From: Dioscorea cayenensis subsp. rotundata
Taxonomy: Eukaryota; Streptophyta; Magnoliopsida; Dioscoreales; Dioscoreaceae
DNA length: 64,000 bases
Direction of reading: 5' to 3'
NCBI RefSeq assembly: GCF_009730915.1
Contig: NC_052484.1
Span: forward strand, 2,570,054 to 2,634,053
Shown: one piece after another, positions 37,587 to 49,488 of the stretch
Position numbering within the stretch: position 1 is the stretch's first letter
Layout: each line of letters starts with the position of its first letter
Notes under the pieces: model-generated
Database searches by the model: none
Told to the model about the DNA's origin: nothing
What the model saw: the letters and a program-made list of their open reading frames with translations, nothing else
Translations under genes and position numbers: made by a program

Positions 37587-40500
37587 ATGTGGCCATTGAG
37601 CAAGAAGGGGAAATCAGGGTTCTCATCATCATCAACAGCAGAGCAAGTCACTGAGGGAGTTGATGGTACTGGTCTCACTGCCATTGTCACAGGTCAATCT
37701 GATTCTCTCAGTAGTTTTCTATGTTTTTTTTCTTTTAATCTATTTGTTTAGTTATTTCATGTTGTTGTTTTATTGATTCATTCTTTTGTTTTTGGTTGTA
37801 GTTTGTGTATTTTGGTTTTGAAGTTCAGGAAATGTGAGTTCTTTGTTGTTTAAAATGAATTGGTTTGTGGTTTAGTTTTTGGGAGGTTTTGATTTTGTTT
37901 TTGGTTGTAGTTTGTGTATTTTGGTTTTGAAGTTCAGGAAATGTGAGTTCTTTGTTGTTTAAATGAATTGGTTTGTGGTTTAGTTTTGGGGGGTTTTGAT
38001 TATGTGTTGTTGTGAGCTGAAGATTGGAAGGAAAGAATAGGAATTTGTGTTGTTAATTGATTAGAAAATAAAGTTATTGGATGAATTGAAGAGAATGAAA
38101 TTTTTTAGTACTTTGATGAAGTTGTTGGATGTTCTTTGCTCTTTGTTTCCTACTCATTTTTGTGTTTTTGGATTGGTTTTGATTATTGGCATGAGTTAAA
38201 AAGGAAATTTTATTGTTGATTGTTTAAGAATAAAGTTATTGGATGTGTAATTATGAATGAATTGCTCAAATTTTTTTTTTTTTTTACTTTTTGGGTTCAT
38301 TTTGATTATTAGAGTGAGCTAAAGGAAACTTTATTGTTGATTGATTGGCTAATAAAGTCATAGGATGTTGAAGAGCATGGCTATTGTGTACTTTGAAGTT
38401 ATTGGATGTTTTTATTATTTTTTTCATTTTGTGTAATTTGTGAATGAATTGCTCAAGGTTGTTTTGGGTTGATTTTGATTGTTAGTGTGAGTTAAGATTG
38501 GGAGGTAAAAAGGAAAATTTTGTTGTAGATGAATTGGGGAATGAAGTTACTGGATGTTGAAGAGCATGAAATTGAGTGCTTTGAAGTAAAATTGGATGTT
38601 CTTTTTCTTTCTTCAGTTGTGCAATTTATGAATTAATTGCTCAAGTTTTTCATATGCATTGATTTTGATTATCAGTGAGAACTAAGATTGGGTGGAAAAG
38701 AAAGGAGATTTTATTGTAGATGAATTGGAGAATAAAGCTATTTGATGTTGAAGAGCATGGAATTTGAGTACTTAAAAGTTTCTAGATGTTCTTTGCTCTT
38801 TTTTTTTTCTCATTGTGTGTGTCAATTATGAATTAATTGCTCAAATTAATTGCTCAAGGTTATCTTTTTTGTGTTGATTTTTATTATTAGCGGGAGTTAA
38901 GTTTGGGAGGAAAGAAAAAGGTAATTTTATTGTAGATGAATTGGAGAATGAAGTTGCAGGATGTCGAAGAGCATTTCTTTGCTAAATTTTTCATTCTGTG
39001 TAGAATATTAGTGAAGTTTTTTGTTTGATTACTTGAAATAATGGCTCAAGGTATATTTATTTATTTAGTTCTCTTGGTTGTGGTGAATAAATTGGATTTT
39101 TTTGGAAATTAAATTGATGAGTTTGTCATGAAGAATTAACCGGTAATTTGTGGTAGAGTGGAAAGGCGAAATTGTTGAACCTCGCAAATCTCTGTGTTTT
39201 TTTGGAGTGTTTTTCTTTAACTTATCTTGCTTATTAGTTCATGTTTTTCTATAACATGCATATCTTTCTTAATTGTACTTGCAGGAGCTTCGAGTGGTAT
39301 TGGCACTGAAACCACGCGTGTTCTTGCATTGCGCGGTGTCCATGTGGTTATGGGAGTGAGGAATGTTGCTGCCGGGATCGATGTCAAGAAGGAAATTATC
39401 AAGAAAGTACCTACTGCAAATATCGATGTCTTGGAGTTGGACCTCAGCTCAAAGGCATCAGTTAGAAAATTCTCATCAGAATTTGCTTCTTTGAACCTTC
39501 CATTAAACATTCTCATGTAAAAGATTTCACCCTCATCATTTTACTATCACTACTTCTACTCGATATATCCCGAACTTATGAAGTGGCTCGGTATTTGAAG
39601 TAATAATGCAGGTGTAATGGCACCTCCTTTTTCACTTTCAAGTGATGGTATAGAACTTCAGTTTGCAACAAATCACTTAGGTACATGATTTGGAGTAATA
39701 AAAGGAACTAAACTGCAGTCTTTTTCCCGGTTTAGTTTGGTTCACTAGTTTTGTCCGAGCTTATATTTCCCCAATTACTGATCTGATTTTCTTGCTGGTT
39801 TGTAATGTAGCTTATGACTTTTCTCATATTTTACAGGCCACTTTCTCCTTACACATCTTTTACTGGAAAACATGAAGAAGACATCTCGTCAGAGTAAAAT
39901 CGAGGGACGAATTGTTAATGTTTCATCGGAGGCACACAGGTTTACTTATAAAGAAGGGATTCGTTTTGATAAGACAAACGACAAGTCAAGGTAATTTTTC
40001 TAGAATTTTATTTTGAGCTAATGACAAAACATCATCTGAATTTGCAAAATTTTTTCTTGTCTCTCTTTTTTTTTTAAAAAAAAATTAAAACATGGATGTT
40101 TCTGAATTCTCGGCAGTTACCATAACTGGCGTGCATATGGGCAGTCAAAACTTGCTAATATATTGCATGCTAATGAGCTAGCAAAGACAGTTGAAGGTAT
40201 TACTATTACTTGGATTTCTTTTATTGAATTTATCGAACATATGCCTTCAATTTTTTTGTTTCTGTAAACAGGAAGAGGATGCGAAAGTTACTGCTAATTC
40301 ACTTCATCCTGGAGTTATTGTTACCAATCTTATGCGACATCATGTAATTCTTGATGGTAAAACATGAAATTTATCTTTATTGTTTGAATGTTTTCACTAG
40401 CATACATTTAAATGTTGCAACACAAAACTGGTAATACATTGCATGAAATTTTGTCATTGAAGAATTTATTCTTCCCTAAACTCTGAAACTTGCAAAATTA

Positions 40501-41495
40501 GTACTTTGTATTCACATTATCTTTTATGATATATTTGACCATACGTTCGTAGAAGTAAATCTAGTTTGACACATTAGTTAACTGGTTTTCTCTTGCTAGT
40601 ATCACCGTTAGAATATAACGGAACTTTGATAATTGTTCTTTGTTTTGTTGAAGTTTGAAATATCAGAAAATTTTATTGAAGTGCTTTGAGTTCGAAAGTG
40701 TATCGGTGTTTGTATCAGGCTTGTTATGAAGAAGAACTCGTTTGATTAACAGCTGACACAACATTTTTTTTTTTACGAATAATATTGTGTACTTAAATTG
40801 AGTAATTAGGAACAGAAATAAGGTAATAATATAGTGATGCGGGTTTTCAAATGTTCATTTATGATAATTTTTATGCTCATTTATGTGAAGCTTTATTACC
40901 AAATGATTTCTTCGTAATCTTTTTCTTTGTTATTGCAGCCATTTTCAACTCTGTCGGAAGATTAGTACTAAAAAATGTTTCACAGGTGAGCTTTGAACAC
41001 TCAATTTCACTTTTGTTCCTCAAATACTGAAAAGAGAAACACATTTTTTGAAACTATTCATTTTTTGACAAATATGAAAAATTTGAAATGAGTATCGTCA
41101 TTTAAATCTTTAATGGCCGGGGTTTATTTTGTCGGTATCACTGAAACTAAAACCATGAGAAACAAATCAACAAATGAAACTACAGAAGAATCTCTTAAAG
41201 CACACCAATGTATCATTGTTGTATATATATTTTCGATGAAGATATGCTGTTGTTTTTTAAAATGCAAATACTGATGAATGTAATGAACATATATATGTTT
41301 GATTGTTCGGTAACTTTTGATCAATTTTGACAGGGAGCTGCAACGACATGTTATGTAGCACTGAATCCACAAGTTGAAGGAATAACCGGAAAATACTTCA
41401 GTGACAGTAATTTGGCAACACCGACAGCAAAAGCTACTGACACAGAGTTATCAAAGAAATTATGGGATTTCACCATGAATTTGATCTCAGCTTGA
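37587..41495 (+). CDS. TIC32-like short-chain dehydrogenase, gene A
   Basis: NADP(H)-type classical/extended SDR. The Arabidopsis relative TIC32 sits at the chloroplast inner-envelope import machinery, but many relatives are simply annotated retinol-dehydrogenase-like, so the substrate is unknown. Exons are 37587-37692, 39285-39516, 39601-39680, 39837-39990, 40117-40196, 40276-40356, 40939-40985 and 41334-41495 (942 nt, 313 aa). It starts [20 protein letters not shown], typical of the family. Motifs are TGASSGIG (about residue 35), NNAG (114), catalytic Ser in NVSS (170) and YGQSK (Tyr198/Lys202). The exon 5/6 junction is irregular: compared with gene B, exon 5 has one extra base. The frame is kept only if acceptor 40274-40275 is used instead of the one at 40270-40271, or if a base is an error. 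Introns otherwise match gene B exactly in position and phase. A purine-rich (GAA/GA) leader precedes the ATG. Confidence 0.88.
37789..38990. repeat. Degenerate tandem repeats in intron 1 of gene A
   Basis: A 103-bp direct duplication (37789-37890 and 37892-37994, beginning TTTTTGGTTGTAGTTTGTGT) is followed by about five degenerate units of about 190 bp. Each contains TGGATGTT, GAAGAGCATG, a TTCTTTGCTC-like phrase, a GAATTAATTGCTC phrase, and GATTTTGATTAT followed by an AGTTAAG-like phrase. Confidence 0.75.
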
Positions 41496-41989
41496 TCATG
41501 AACACCATCAAATTTACTGTTTATGCTCAACATTTTTCATTAGAAATATTGTTGAAAATTACTGATGCTTGTGAATTTATAAAAGATTGAATTTATCAAT
41601 CTTTTTGTGTTGTTAGTTAAAAAAAAATTCTAGTTGTGTAAAACTCAAGACCAAATCGATTAAATTAAACTCATGATTAAAGTTTTCGTCGGTTTGTTAA
41701 TTTGTAATTCTTAATTCAGAATATAAAAAAATAAATTCAAGCAAGAAAGGGACTAATTAATAATTTTATTGATGCTGTGCTTTTTGAACTCAGTATTATA
41801 TTAGTTTTAGTCAAACTCTTTTATAGAGATCTACTCCCAAGACTGGCTTTGGCCTAGCTCCAAATTATTAATTAATTAATTATAGATGTTTATATTTTTT
41901 GAATAGACCCATAAGAACTTTGTAATTGCTTTTATTTACATGAATATATTCCCTATGATCTTATACTTATATATATATGAGACCATTTT

Positions 41990-42150
41990 TCTATGGATGT
42001 CCATTATCAGCTGTGGATCTCGATCTAACGACAACATTGATAAACAGTAGTTATTACAGTAATATATAATTACTATTCATCAATATCGTCCGTTGGATCG
42101 TGATCCAACTGCTGATAATCGGGCGTCTATAGATTTCTTATCTAGAGACG
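41990..42150. mobile_element. Palindromic element, unit 1
   Basis: TGTCCATTATCAGCTGTGGATC on the left pairs with GATCCAACTGCTGATAATCGGGC on the right around an AT-rich centre. It contains GGATCGTGATCCAAC. A second copy of the same element, at about 42225-43100, is interrupted by hAT-like element 4. Confidence 0.6.
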
Positions 42151-42224
42151 TTTCGTAGAAGATGTATTGTCTATATATATATATATATATAACTAGTGCA
42201 ATACATACACATATATATAGAGGA

Positions 42225-43100
42225 TCATTCTTCTATGGACGTCCATAGATAAAAAATTTATGGATGTTAGGGATGGCAATAATATCCAAACCCGACCTGA
42301 GTTTGACGAGTAAAACCCGATTTGACCGGGTTTCCGGTCGGGTTCGGGTAAAACTCGACTTGTATGAAACGTGTGCGGATGCAGGTATGGGAATTCTAAT
42401 ACCCGACCTGCACGATCCGTACCCGACTCAAAAATTAAAAATTACTAAATATTTATATAATATATATACATATATATATATATACTAATATGTTCTACAA
42501 CTTAACAATTTAGGGTTTTTTTTTTTTCCTCTTTGTTTAGTCTTGTAATTTTACAATAATTTTATTTTATTTTATAAAAAAAATAATTATATACTAATAT
42601 GTTCTACAACTTAACAATTTAGAGTTTTTTATTTTTCCTCTTTGTTTAGTCTTGTAATTTTACAATAATTTTATTTTATTTTATAAAAAAATTATAATTA
42701 CTTTTAAGTTATTTTTCTATATAATATATATATTTTCTATTAATTTTTTTAATGTGGAGGTGGGGGCGGGTATACCCGTGGGTACCCGATTACCCGTCGG
42801 GTGCGGGTGTGGGTTGGGATTTTTAAAACCCGTCGGGTTCAGGTATACTAGCGGGGTAGCGGGTACGGGTATGGTAAAACCCGCATCCGACCCGACCCGT
42901 TGCTATCCCTAATAGATGTCCATTATCAGCAGTTAGATCTCGATCCAATGGTCAACATTAATAAACAATAGTTATTATAGTAATATATACAGTAATTACT
43001 GTTCATCAATGTCGACCGTTGGATTATGATCCAACAGTTGCTAATTCGACGTCCATAGATTTCTTATTTATGGAGGTCCATAAAAAATGTATTGTTATAT
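42225..43100. mobile_element. Palindromic element, unit 2, interrupted by hAT-like element 4
   Basis: Left remnant CTATGGACGTCCATAGATAA (about 42232-42251). The right part, 42919-43095, repeats TCATTATCAGCAGTTAGATC, CGATCCAATGGTCAACATT and the mirrored GGATTATGATCCAACAGTTG found in unit 1. The two parts are separated by a complete hAT-like element, so unit 2 was present before that insertion. Confidence 0.6.
42260..42919. mobile_element. hAT-like non-autonomous element 4 with 8-bp target duplication (one mismatch)
   Basis: The element is 42268-42911; flanks are ATGGATGT and ATAGATGT (7 of 8 identical). Ends are TAGGGATGGCAATAATATCC and, reverse-complemented, TAGGGATAGCAACGGGTCGG. Subterminal regions are rich in ACCCGAC/GGGTCGGGT. 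The core holds a direct duplication of about 104 bp starting ACTAATATGTTCTACAACTT (42485 and 42593). Confidence 0.82.
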
Positions 43101-43308
43101 ATATATATATATATATTTATATATAACTAGTGCAATACATATATATTTTATATAAATTCTTTTCTTTATGCATATATGGTAAGAATTAAGATTTTAAGAG
43201 AGGTTTATAGGATTAATTACAAAGTTTTGTAGGGGCATTTATAAAAAAATAGTTGAAAACAGAAATACTCTTTTTGTTTTCTGTGGTTCTTCTACCATCC
43301 CTTTTAAG

Positions 43309-43351
43309 AACTAAGAAGAAGAAGAAGAAGAAGAAGAAGAGGAGGAGGAGG
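43309..43351 (+). repeat. (GAA)n(GGA)n tract in the 5' leader of TIC32-like gene B
   Basis: AAGAAGAAG... changes to GGAGGAGGAG and ends directly at the start codon (43352). Gene A has a related but non-identical purine tract before its ATG (37553-37586). Confidence 0.85.
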
Positions 43352-43933
43352 ATGTGGCCATTGAAATGGAAGGGAGCATCAGGGTTCTCAGCATGGTCAA
43401 CAGCAGAAGAAGTCACAGAAGGAGTAGATGGAGCTGGTCTTACTGCCATTGTCACAGGTCTTAATCTTTGTATCTAGTTCTGTAACACTCACATGCTCAA
43501 AATTTGGTTAAATATTAAATCAGTTTTCTGTTATTTCTTTTCCTGACTTTGCAAGTGTTCATCTTGTTAAATTTTCTGTTAATCCTTATTGGCTGATGTT
43601 TTTGAATTCTACTTTCTATATAGATCACTCAGTGACACACCATTTGCATTCTATTTGATTAATATTGAATTTTGTTGTTGTTGTTTTTGCCTTTTTCTGT
43701 TTATATGATGCTGCAAAAGTTCATCTTTTTAAATTTTCGGTTAATCCTTAATGGCAGATGTTTCTGAATGCTACTTTGTATGCAGATCAGTCAGAGACTC
43801 ACCATTAGCGTTCTATTTGATTAATGTTGAATCAATTGGCTATTTTTTTGTTTGTGTTTTCTGTTCACTTGATGCTGCAAGTGTTCATCTTGTTAAGTTT
43901 TCTGTTAATCCTTAATGGTTGATGTTTCTACTT

Positions 43934-43973
<40 letters not shown>

Positions 43974-46512
43974 AGAGACTCACCATTTGCTTTCTATTTG
44001 ATTAATACTGAATCAATTTGTTATGGTTGATGTTTCTATATGTTATTGTTGTTGTTGCAAGTGTTCATCTTTTTAAATTTTCTGTAAATCCTTTATTGCC
44101 GATGTTTTCTAAATACTTTGTATATAGATTACTCAGAGATTCACTATTTGCTTTCTGGTTGATCAATATTGAATCTAGTTGTTCTTTTTGTTTGTCTTTT
44201 CTGTTTACTTGATGCTGCAAGAGTTCATCTGGTACAAATGTTCTGCTAATCTTTAATGACTGATGTTTCTGAAAACCAGATAATTTTTATGTATCTATAT
44301 CACTCAGAAACACACCAATTGTTTTTTTTATTTAGTTAATACTGAATCAATTTTTTTGTTTATTTGTGTTCTATTTTTTCTGTTTAGTTGACGATGCAAG
44401 AGTTCATCTGGCTAAATTTCCTGCTAATCTTTAATGACTGATGCTTCTGAAAACCAGGCAATTTTTATGTATCTAGATCACTCAGAAGCACACAATTTGT
44501 TTTTCTATTTGGTTAATCTTGAAAAAATTTGTTTGTTGTCATGATGCAGCAAGAGCTATCTTGTTACATTTTCTCTTAATCTTTAATGACTAGTGTAACT
44601 TGTTCTCTTGATGTTGTTAAGCATGCAAATGCTTGGATTTTTTTTTTTTTTTGAACATTTATCAAACAACTGAAAATTTCCCGAGCATCTCCTGAACATG
44701 TAAATTCAAAAGATTGAGTACATCTTGTTAATTTGTTTGTTATAATTTTTTGTAATCCATTCTTGCAAACATATACTAACAATTGAAATTGGCTGAATTT
44801 TTCCTGAACATAGAAATGGACTGGATTGAACTTCACTATATTCTAAACAATTAAATTACTTCACAGGTGCCACTAGTGGTATTGGCACTGAAACCGCGCG
44901 TGTTCTCGCACTGCGTGGTGTTCGAGTGATCATGGGAGTGAGAAATGTGTCGGCAGGCAATGAAATTAAAAGATCGATAATTGAAGAAGTTCCTGGTGCT
45001 CAAATTGATGTGTTCGAGTTAGATCTCAGCTCAATGTCATCAGTAGCAAGATTTACTTCAAAATTTAAATCTCTGAATGTTCCATTGAACATTCTCATGT
45101 AAGCATTGAAAAAACTAAAATTTCTTCGTATTCTTGCGAGCAGAAGATGACTAATTTTATTTTTTTGGTTCTGACTTTGTCACATGAAGTAATAACGCGG
45201 GAATTTTTGGAACTCCTTTCTCGCTTTCGCATGATGGCATAGAAATGCAGTTTGCGACCAATCATATCGGTATGTTATCATCTTCGTATTGTTTCCGATT
45301 CATTGAGTTTTTCATTTGATCTTATTGACTTCTTTGTTATTTATGCAGGCCATTTTCTTCTAACTTATCTTTTGTTAGAGAACATGAAGAAGACATCAAT
45401 TGAAACTGGCATTGAAGGGAGGATTGTTAATGTTTCATCGATGGCTCACCGGATTACATATTCAGAAGGCATTCGTTTCGATAAGATTAATGATGAATCA
45501 ACGTAATTTGGCTCTTAACTGTATGTTAGTCTCATCAACTGTGAATAAGATGAAAATACGAATTTCTGTTTTCCAATTGCTTTCAGATACAACGGATGGC
45601 TTGCATACGCACAATCGAAATTTGCTAATATATTACATGCAAATGAGCTTTCCAGATGTTTCAAGGTACATTCCAATCAAAAGTCGATCAATTTTTATTA
45701 ATTGACACATAGATTTGATATTGCAGTAACCTGTAATTTCATAAAATGGTTCCGAGAACCAAACTATCATGTTTTCATCGGTACTTCAATCAATTATAAT
45801 TATAAACGTAGAAATTTCTTATGCCTTGCTCATATATGCCAATAACCGATCTTTTATGATGTAAATAGGAGGACGGTGTGAAAATAACAGCTAATTCTCT
45901 CCATCCAGGTCTAATACTTACCAATCTCCCCCGACACCGCAGTTTTCTGAACGGTAAAAAAAGAAAAAATTACTCATATCATCATTATTGTTCTTTACTT
46001 GTTTTTAAGTTTTAAGTTTACAGATGATATTATTGTTGAAAAATACTCATTTTACTGAGCCATGTATGTTTTACCAATGAAATCATTGTCTAATTCTATC
46101 GATGATTGTATTAGCTTTTTTCTTTCAATTGCAGTAATCAATAATACTCTTGGAAAGCTACTCCTGCAGAATGTTCAGCAGGTAAAGTCTAAATCCTTCT
46201 TCTTTTCATCAATAATTCTTATAATGCCGAAATTTCGCAATTAAAATGAAAAGCTTATTCTTATTACATCGAAATTATGATTTTTTTTTCCTTTTTTTTT
46301 TATTTGAATAGGGGGCTGCAACTACATGTTATGTGGCATTGCATCCTCAAGTTGAAGGATTGACAGGAAGGTATTTTAGCAACAGTAATTTATCGAAATC
46401 GAGTTCCAAATGTGATAATTCAGAGCTTGCAAAGAAATTATGGGATTTTAGCCTGAGTTTGATTATGGATCGGCTTCCGAATTTCGACGATTTACTTAAA
46501 TCTAATTTATGA
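43352..46512 (+). CDS. TIC32-like short-chain dehydrogenase, gene B
   Basis: Tandem paralogue of gene A, same strand, 1.9 kb downstream. Exons are 43352-43457, 44867-45098, 45190-45269, 45349-45502, 45587-45665, 45869-45953, 46135-46181 and 46312-46512; total 984 nt, exactly 327 codons plus stop, with all junctions GT-AG. It starts [20 protein letters not shown]. Motifs are [13 protein letters not shown], Ser in NVSS and YAQSK. The C-terminus is about 14 residues longer than in gene A and ends [10 protein letters not shown]. The substrate is not inferable; family members reduce small carbonyls or act at the chloroplast envelope. No frame breaks are visible, in contrast to neighbouring genes, so it is a useful reference for the exon structure of gene A. 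Confidence 0.93.
43555..44640. repeat. Degenerate tandem repeats in intron 1 of gene B
   Basis: About six units of 160-175 bp, each with GTTCATCTTGTTAAATTTTC-like sequence, AATCCTTAATGGCTGATGTTT, a GTATATAGATCACTCAGAGA-like phrase and TTTGATTAATATTGAATC. (AT)n has expanded inside one unit (43937-43970). The sequence is unrelated to the intron 1 repeats of gene A. Confidence 0.8.
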
Positions 46513-47262
46513 AAACATATATAATGTTTTATGAAAACATATATAATGTTTTCTGTGCAATAAAAAAAGTACTTGTCTTTTTAGTGCTTTGATGAAAAGC
46601 ATTTTAGTTCAAAGACCAATTGTAGTATTTTTAAAACTTTTATAAATTAGAGCTTGGTCTTGTTTTTACATATATACTCTTGTATATGCCCTTGCAAAAG
46701 GTTTCTTCACTTGTCTTGAATATCTAAAAATTCTTTTCTTGTAAATATCTTGGTTAAAGTATAGATATAATAATAATAATAATAATATAGGCAAAATGTA
46801 TTTTTAAAATATATTTTTATTTCATAACTAGTTATAACTCACAATGTGAAAATCTGATTACATAGAAATGTTAAATGTGTAGTGATGCGTACGGCAAACG
46901 CATAAATCGTTTAAGTAGTATAAAAATATAGGTTTTCTAGACGGATTGAAGTTTGAATAAAGAAATTAAAATAAACGAGAAAATAAAAAGCTAAAACTGA
47001 CAAAAGCTAGCAAACGATGTCTGAGGTATTAAATTTAGATGTAAAGGCTGTTAGGATTAGGGGTTTACCATAATATTGGATTAAAGACTTTGTAATTATT
47101 ATTATTTTAATTAAATTTCATATAATGTTAGATAAAAGACTTTGTACCAATTTTCTTCAATTAAATTTCATGGGAAAAGATATATAATCAACTGATAAAG
47201 GAGACCTAATTCTATTAAAAATATACTACAACTTCAATACTTATCATATAGTTATATATATA

Positions 47263-47490
47263 TATATATACATATAAATATTTAGAAGTCTAGAAGAAAA
47301 CATTTTTTCCAGTCTGTTATTAAATTCAAAGATATATAAAAGAGAATTTTAATTTTAAGGGTGTGCATATATATATATATATATATAAATATTTAGAAGT
47401 CTAGAAGAAAACTTTTTTCCGGGCTGCTATTAAATTCAAAGATATATAAAAGAGAATTTTAATTTTAAAGGTGTGCATATATATATATAT
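47263..47490. repeat. Tandem duplication of about 115 bp
   Basis: AATATTTAGAAGTCTAGAAG at about 47277 recurs at about 47389, each followed by AAATTCAAAGATATATAAAAG, a GGTGTGCAT phrase and an (AT)n run. Confidence 0.85.
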
Positions 47491-47491
47491 A

Positions 47492-48055
47492 GGGTAAAAC
47501 ATCCACTACGGATAATCTACGAACGTCTATGGATAAAAGAGAATAGAAAAACAAAGAGACAGACACACACAGAAAAAAAAGAATCGAAAGACACAAGAAA
47601 GAAGAATAGAGATGAACATTGCCATAAATAGTGACATCCCTACTGTATTTGTGCGAGAATAGGTTGGGTAAGGGGTATTATTTGTTTATAAATTTTTTTA
47701 GAAGAGGATGGAGCAAATGATATTCAACGGTCAAGATTGCATGTTTTAATGTTGATCAAATGGTTGTGAATGCATTACTGTGCATGCACACGTAACAATG
47801 TCGATAATATTATTTATAGCATTGTATAAATATTGTTTATCACACTGAACAATATAAAGAAGATGTGGAGTCGTTGCAAACCTAGTTTAGTCCCATATCG
47901 CTAATTGAGGGGAGTCCATGTACATATATGTGAGGGCAACCCCATCCCTATCAGGCTAGTCTTTTTGGGGGCCCCCCGCTGTGGGCAACATTGGTTTTGA
48001 ATCTAACATCTAATCTACTAATGTTCTTAGACGTTCATAAATAACTGGCCCTATA
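47492..48055. mobile_element. Probable inverted-repeat element with snRNA-promoter-like motif
   Basis: Left end TATATAGGGTAAAAC; right end CTGGCCCTATATATAT. Subterminal GAACGTCTATGGATAA pairs loosely with the right-hand TTAGACGTTCATAAATAA. It contains GTCCCATATCG (47890-47900), one base from the plant upstream sequence element GTCCCACATCG, and a TATA-like CATATATG 24 bp further on. Confidence 0.45.
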
Positions 48056-48445
48056 TATATATAAGTGCATATGTACTTGTAGATTTTTCAGAGGTGAATG
48101 TGTTATAAAAAAAGGCTTGAAGATTTTATTAGAAATTCCAAATAAGAATCTTTCAGCACTAAGATATTGTAGCACACACTAATCAATTAAAAAACATATT
48201 TATTTTTTCTTTAAAAAAAACTGTGGCATATAACAACAATCAACTACTACTTCAAATAAAGTTTTTAAAAATTAATTTTAAAAAATCACATGACCAATTA
48301 CCACATTGAACACTGTACAAACAACCACATTAGAGAATCAAACTGAACAATTTTGAGCAATTCTTTTATTTAAGAAACCAAAATCAACAATTACATCCTA
48401 ATAAAATACATATTTTAAACCTGATTTCTGATGAGATTTTCAAAT

Positions 48446-48796
48446 TTATACACAAGTTTTCAATTGCAATAATTTCTCTGGAAGTAGAAATGTGCATAGA
48501 AGCACAACCAGAAGGATTGAACTTTTACGACGAATAACCGGGACGAACTGAAACTTGATGTTTTCTGTCGAATTTTCGCAGATAAAGTTAAAAGGTAAAG
48601 AGTCATGAATAAATGTGTTTCCTTCCCGTTCTCGATCCCTTGTCTTCTGATATGTAACGCCGGCCGCACTTAAACCATGCTTGATCGATGTTGTATTGAT
48701 AATTTTTTGACCTCTAATACAAAAATTGCGGCCTTGGCAGTTGGACGCTTTCATTGTTAATCTGAAAGATAAAAGGTTAAGTTCAAGAATGAGCAA
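48446..48796 (-). other. Open frame of unknown status downstream of the MAPKKK stop
   Basis: A 116-codon open frame on the minus strand with no similarity I recognise; another minus-strand frame overlaps it (48460-48669). It is GC-richer than its surroundings and lies on the strand of the MAPKKK gene, so an exonic 3' UTR of that gene is the simplest reading. Confidence 0.25.
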
Positions 48797-49488
48797 GTCA
48801 CAAGAATGATATCTTCTGAATCAAGATCATTTAAGCAGAGGATAAAATTGCCGGGCAACTTGAAGAAGGGGTCAACATTTTAAAGTGAATGCAAAATGAT
48901 TACATAGCTAAAAAGGGAAAAAAAGATCGATTACGAAGTAGTACATTGTTTAAATGTTGCAAGAAGTGGAAGAATTAGCTGTTCCTATTGATCATTAAGT
49001 TTTTCAAAAAAAGGAGTCATTTCAGTTATTCACATTGCAAACAAAATAACTAACAAAATTTTATTACCATGTTGATGCAAACCAAACACATGTTTTCTAT
49101 GTTGGATTCAACACAAGAGATTAAGCTAATATGATGAGAGAAATGCATGCCCATAGCCATATTACTAACTTTAACATTTCCCTATCACTTTAATCGGCAT
49201 AATCAGACTGTCAATATTTCTATATATATGTATAAAGCCTCAATTGAATAGTCAAAAGTACCATTAGCTAATTTCAAATCTCCTAAATTTCTGATTTCTT
49301 CTTAACATGACGAAAAAATGATAATAAAATCATGCAACTTACCAATCTGAATTTGCTTGAAGGAGGAGATGACGATGAATACTTTACCTATCCTGCTTCA
49401 GCCGTCAAAAATTCGAAATATCTGTTCAGTTGTTAATATCAGGCTTTATCATGTAAGACTGGATTTCTCCACTGCATCTTCACAAAAA

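Larger units (their letters stand above)
46513..49488. other. Intergenic, repeats and possible 3' UTR of the MAPKKK gene
   Basis: 46513-48060 is AT-rich, with a tandem duplication and an inverted-repeat element described separately. 48430-48800 is less AT-rich and open on the minus strand for 116 codons without recognisable domains. A donor-like GGTAAGTT on the minus strand at about 49337-49345 suggests that the MAPKKK transcript may splice in its 3' UTR. Confidence 0.4.

Noticed and set aside
45400-45705. 101-codon frame overlapping gene B exons 4 and 5
   Set aside because: Out of frame with the SDR exons and reads through a good intron.
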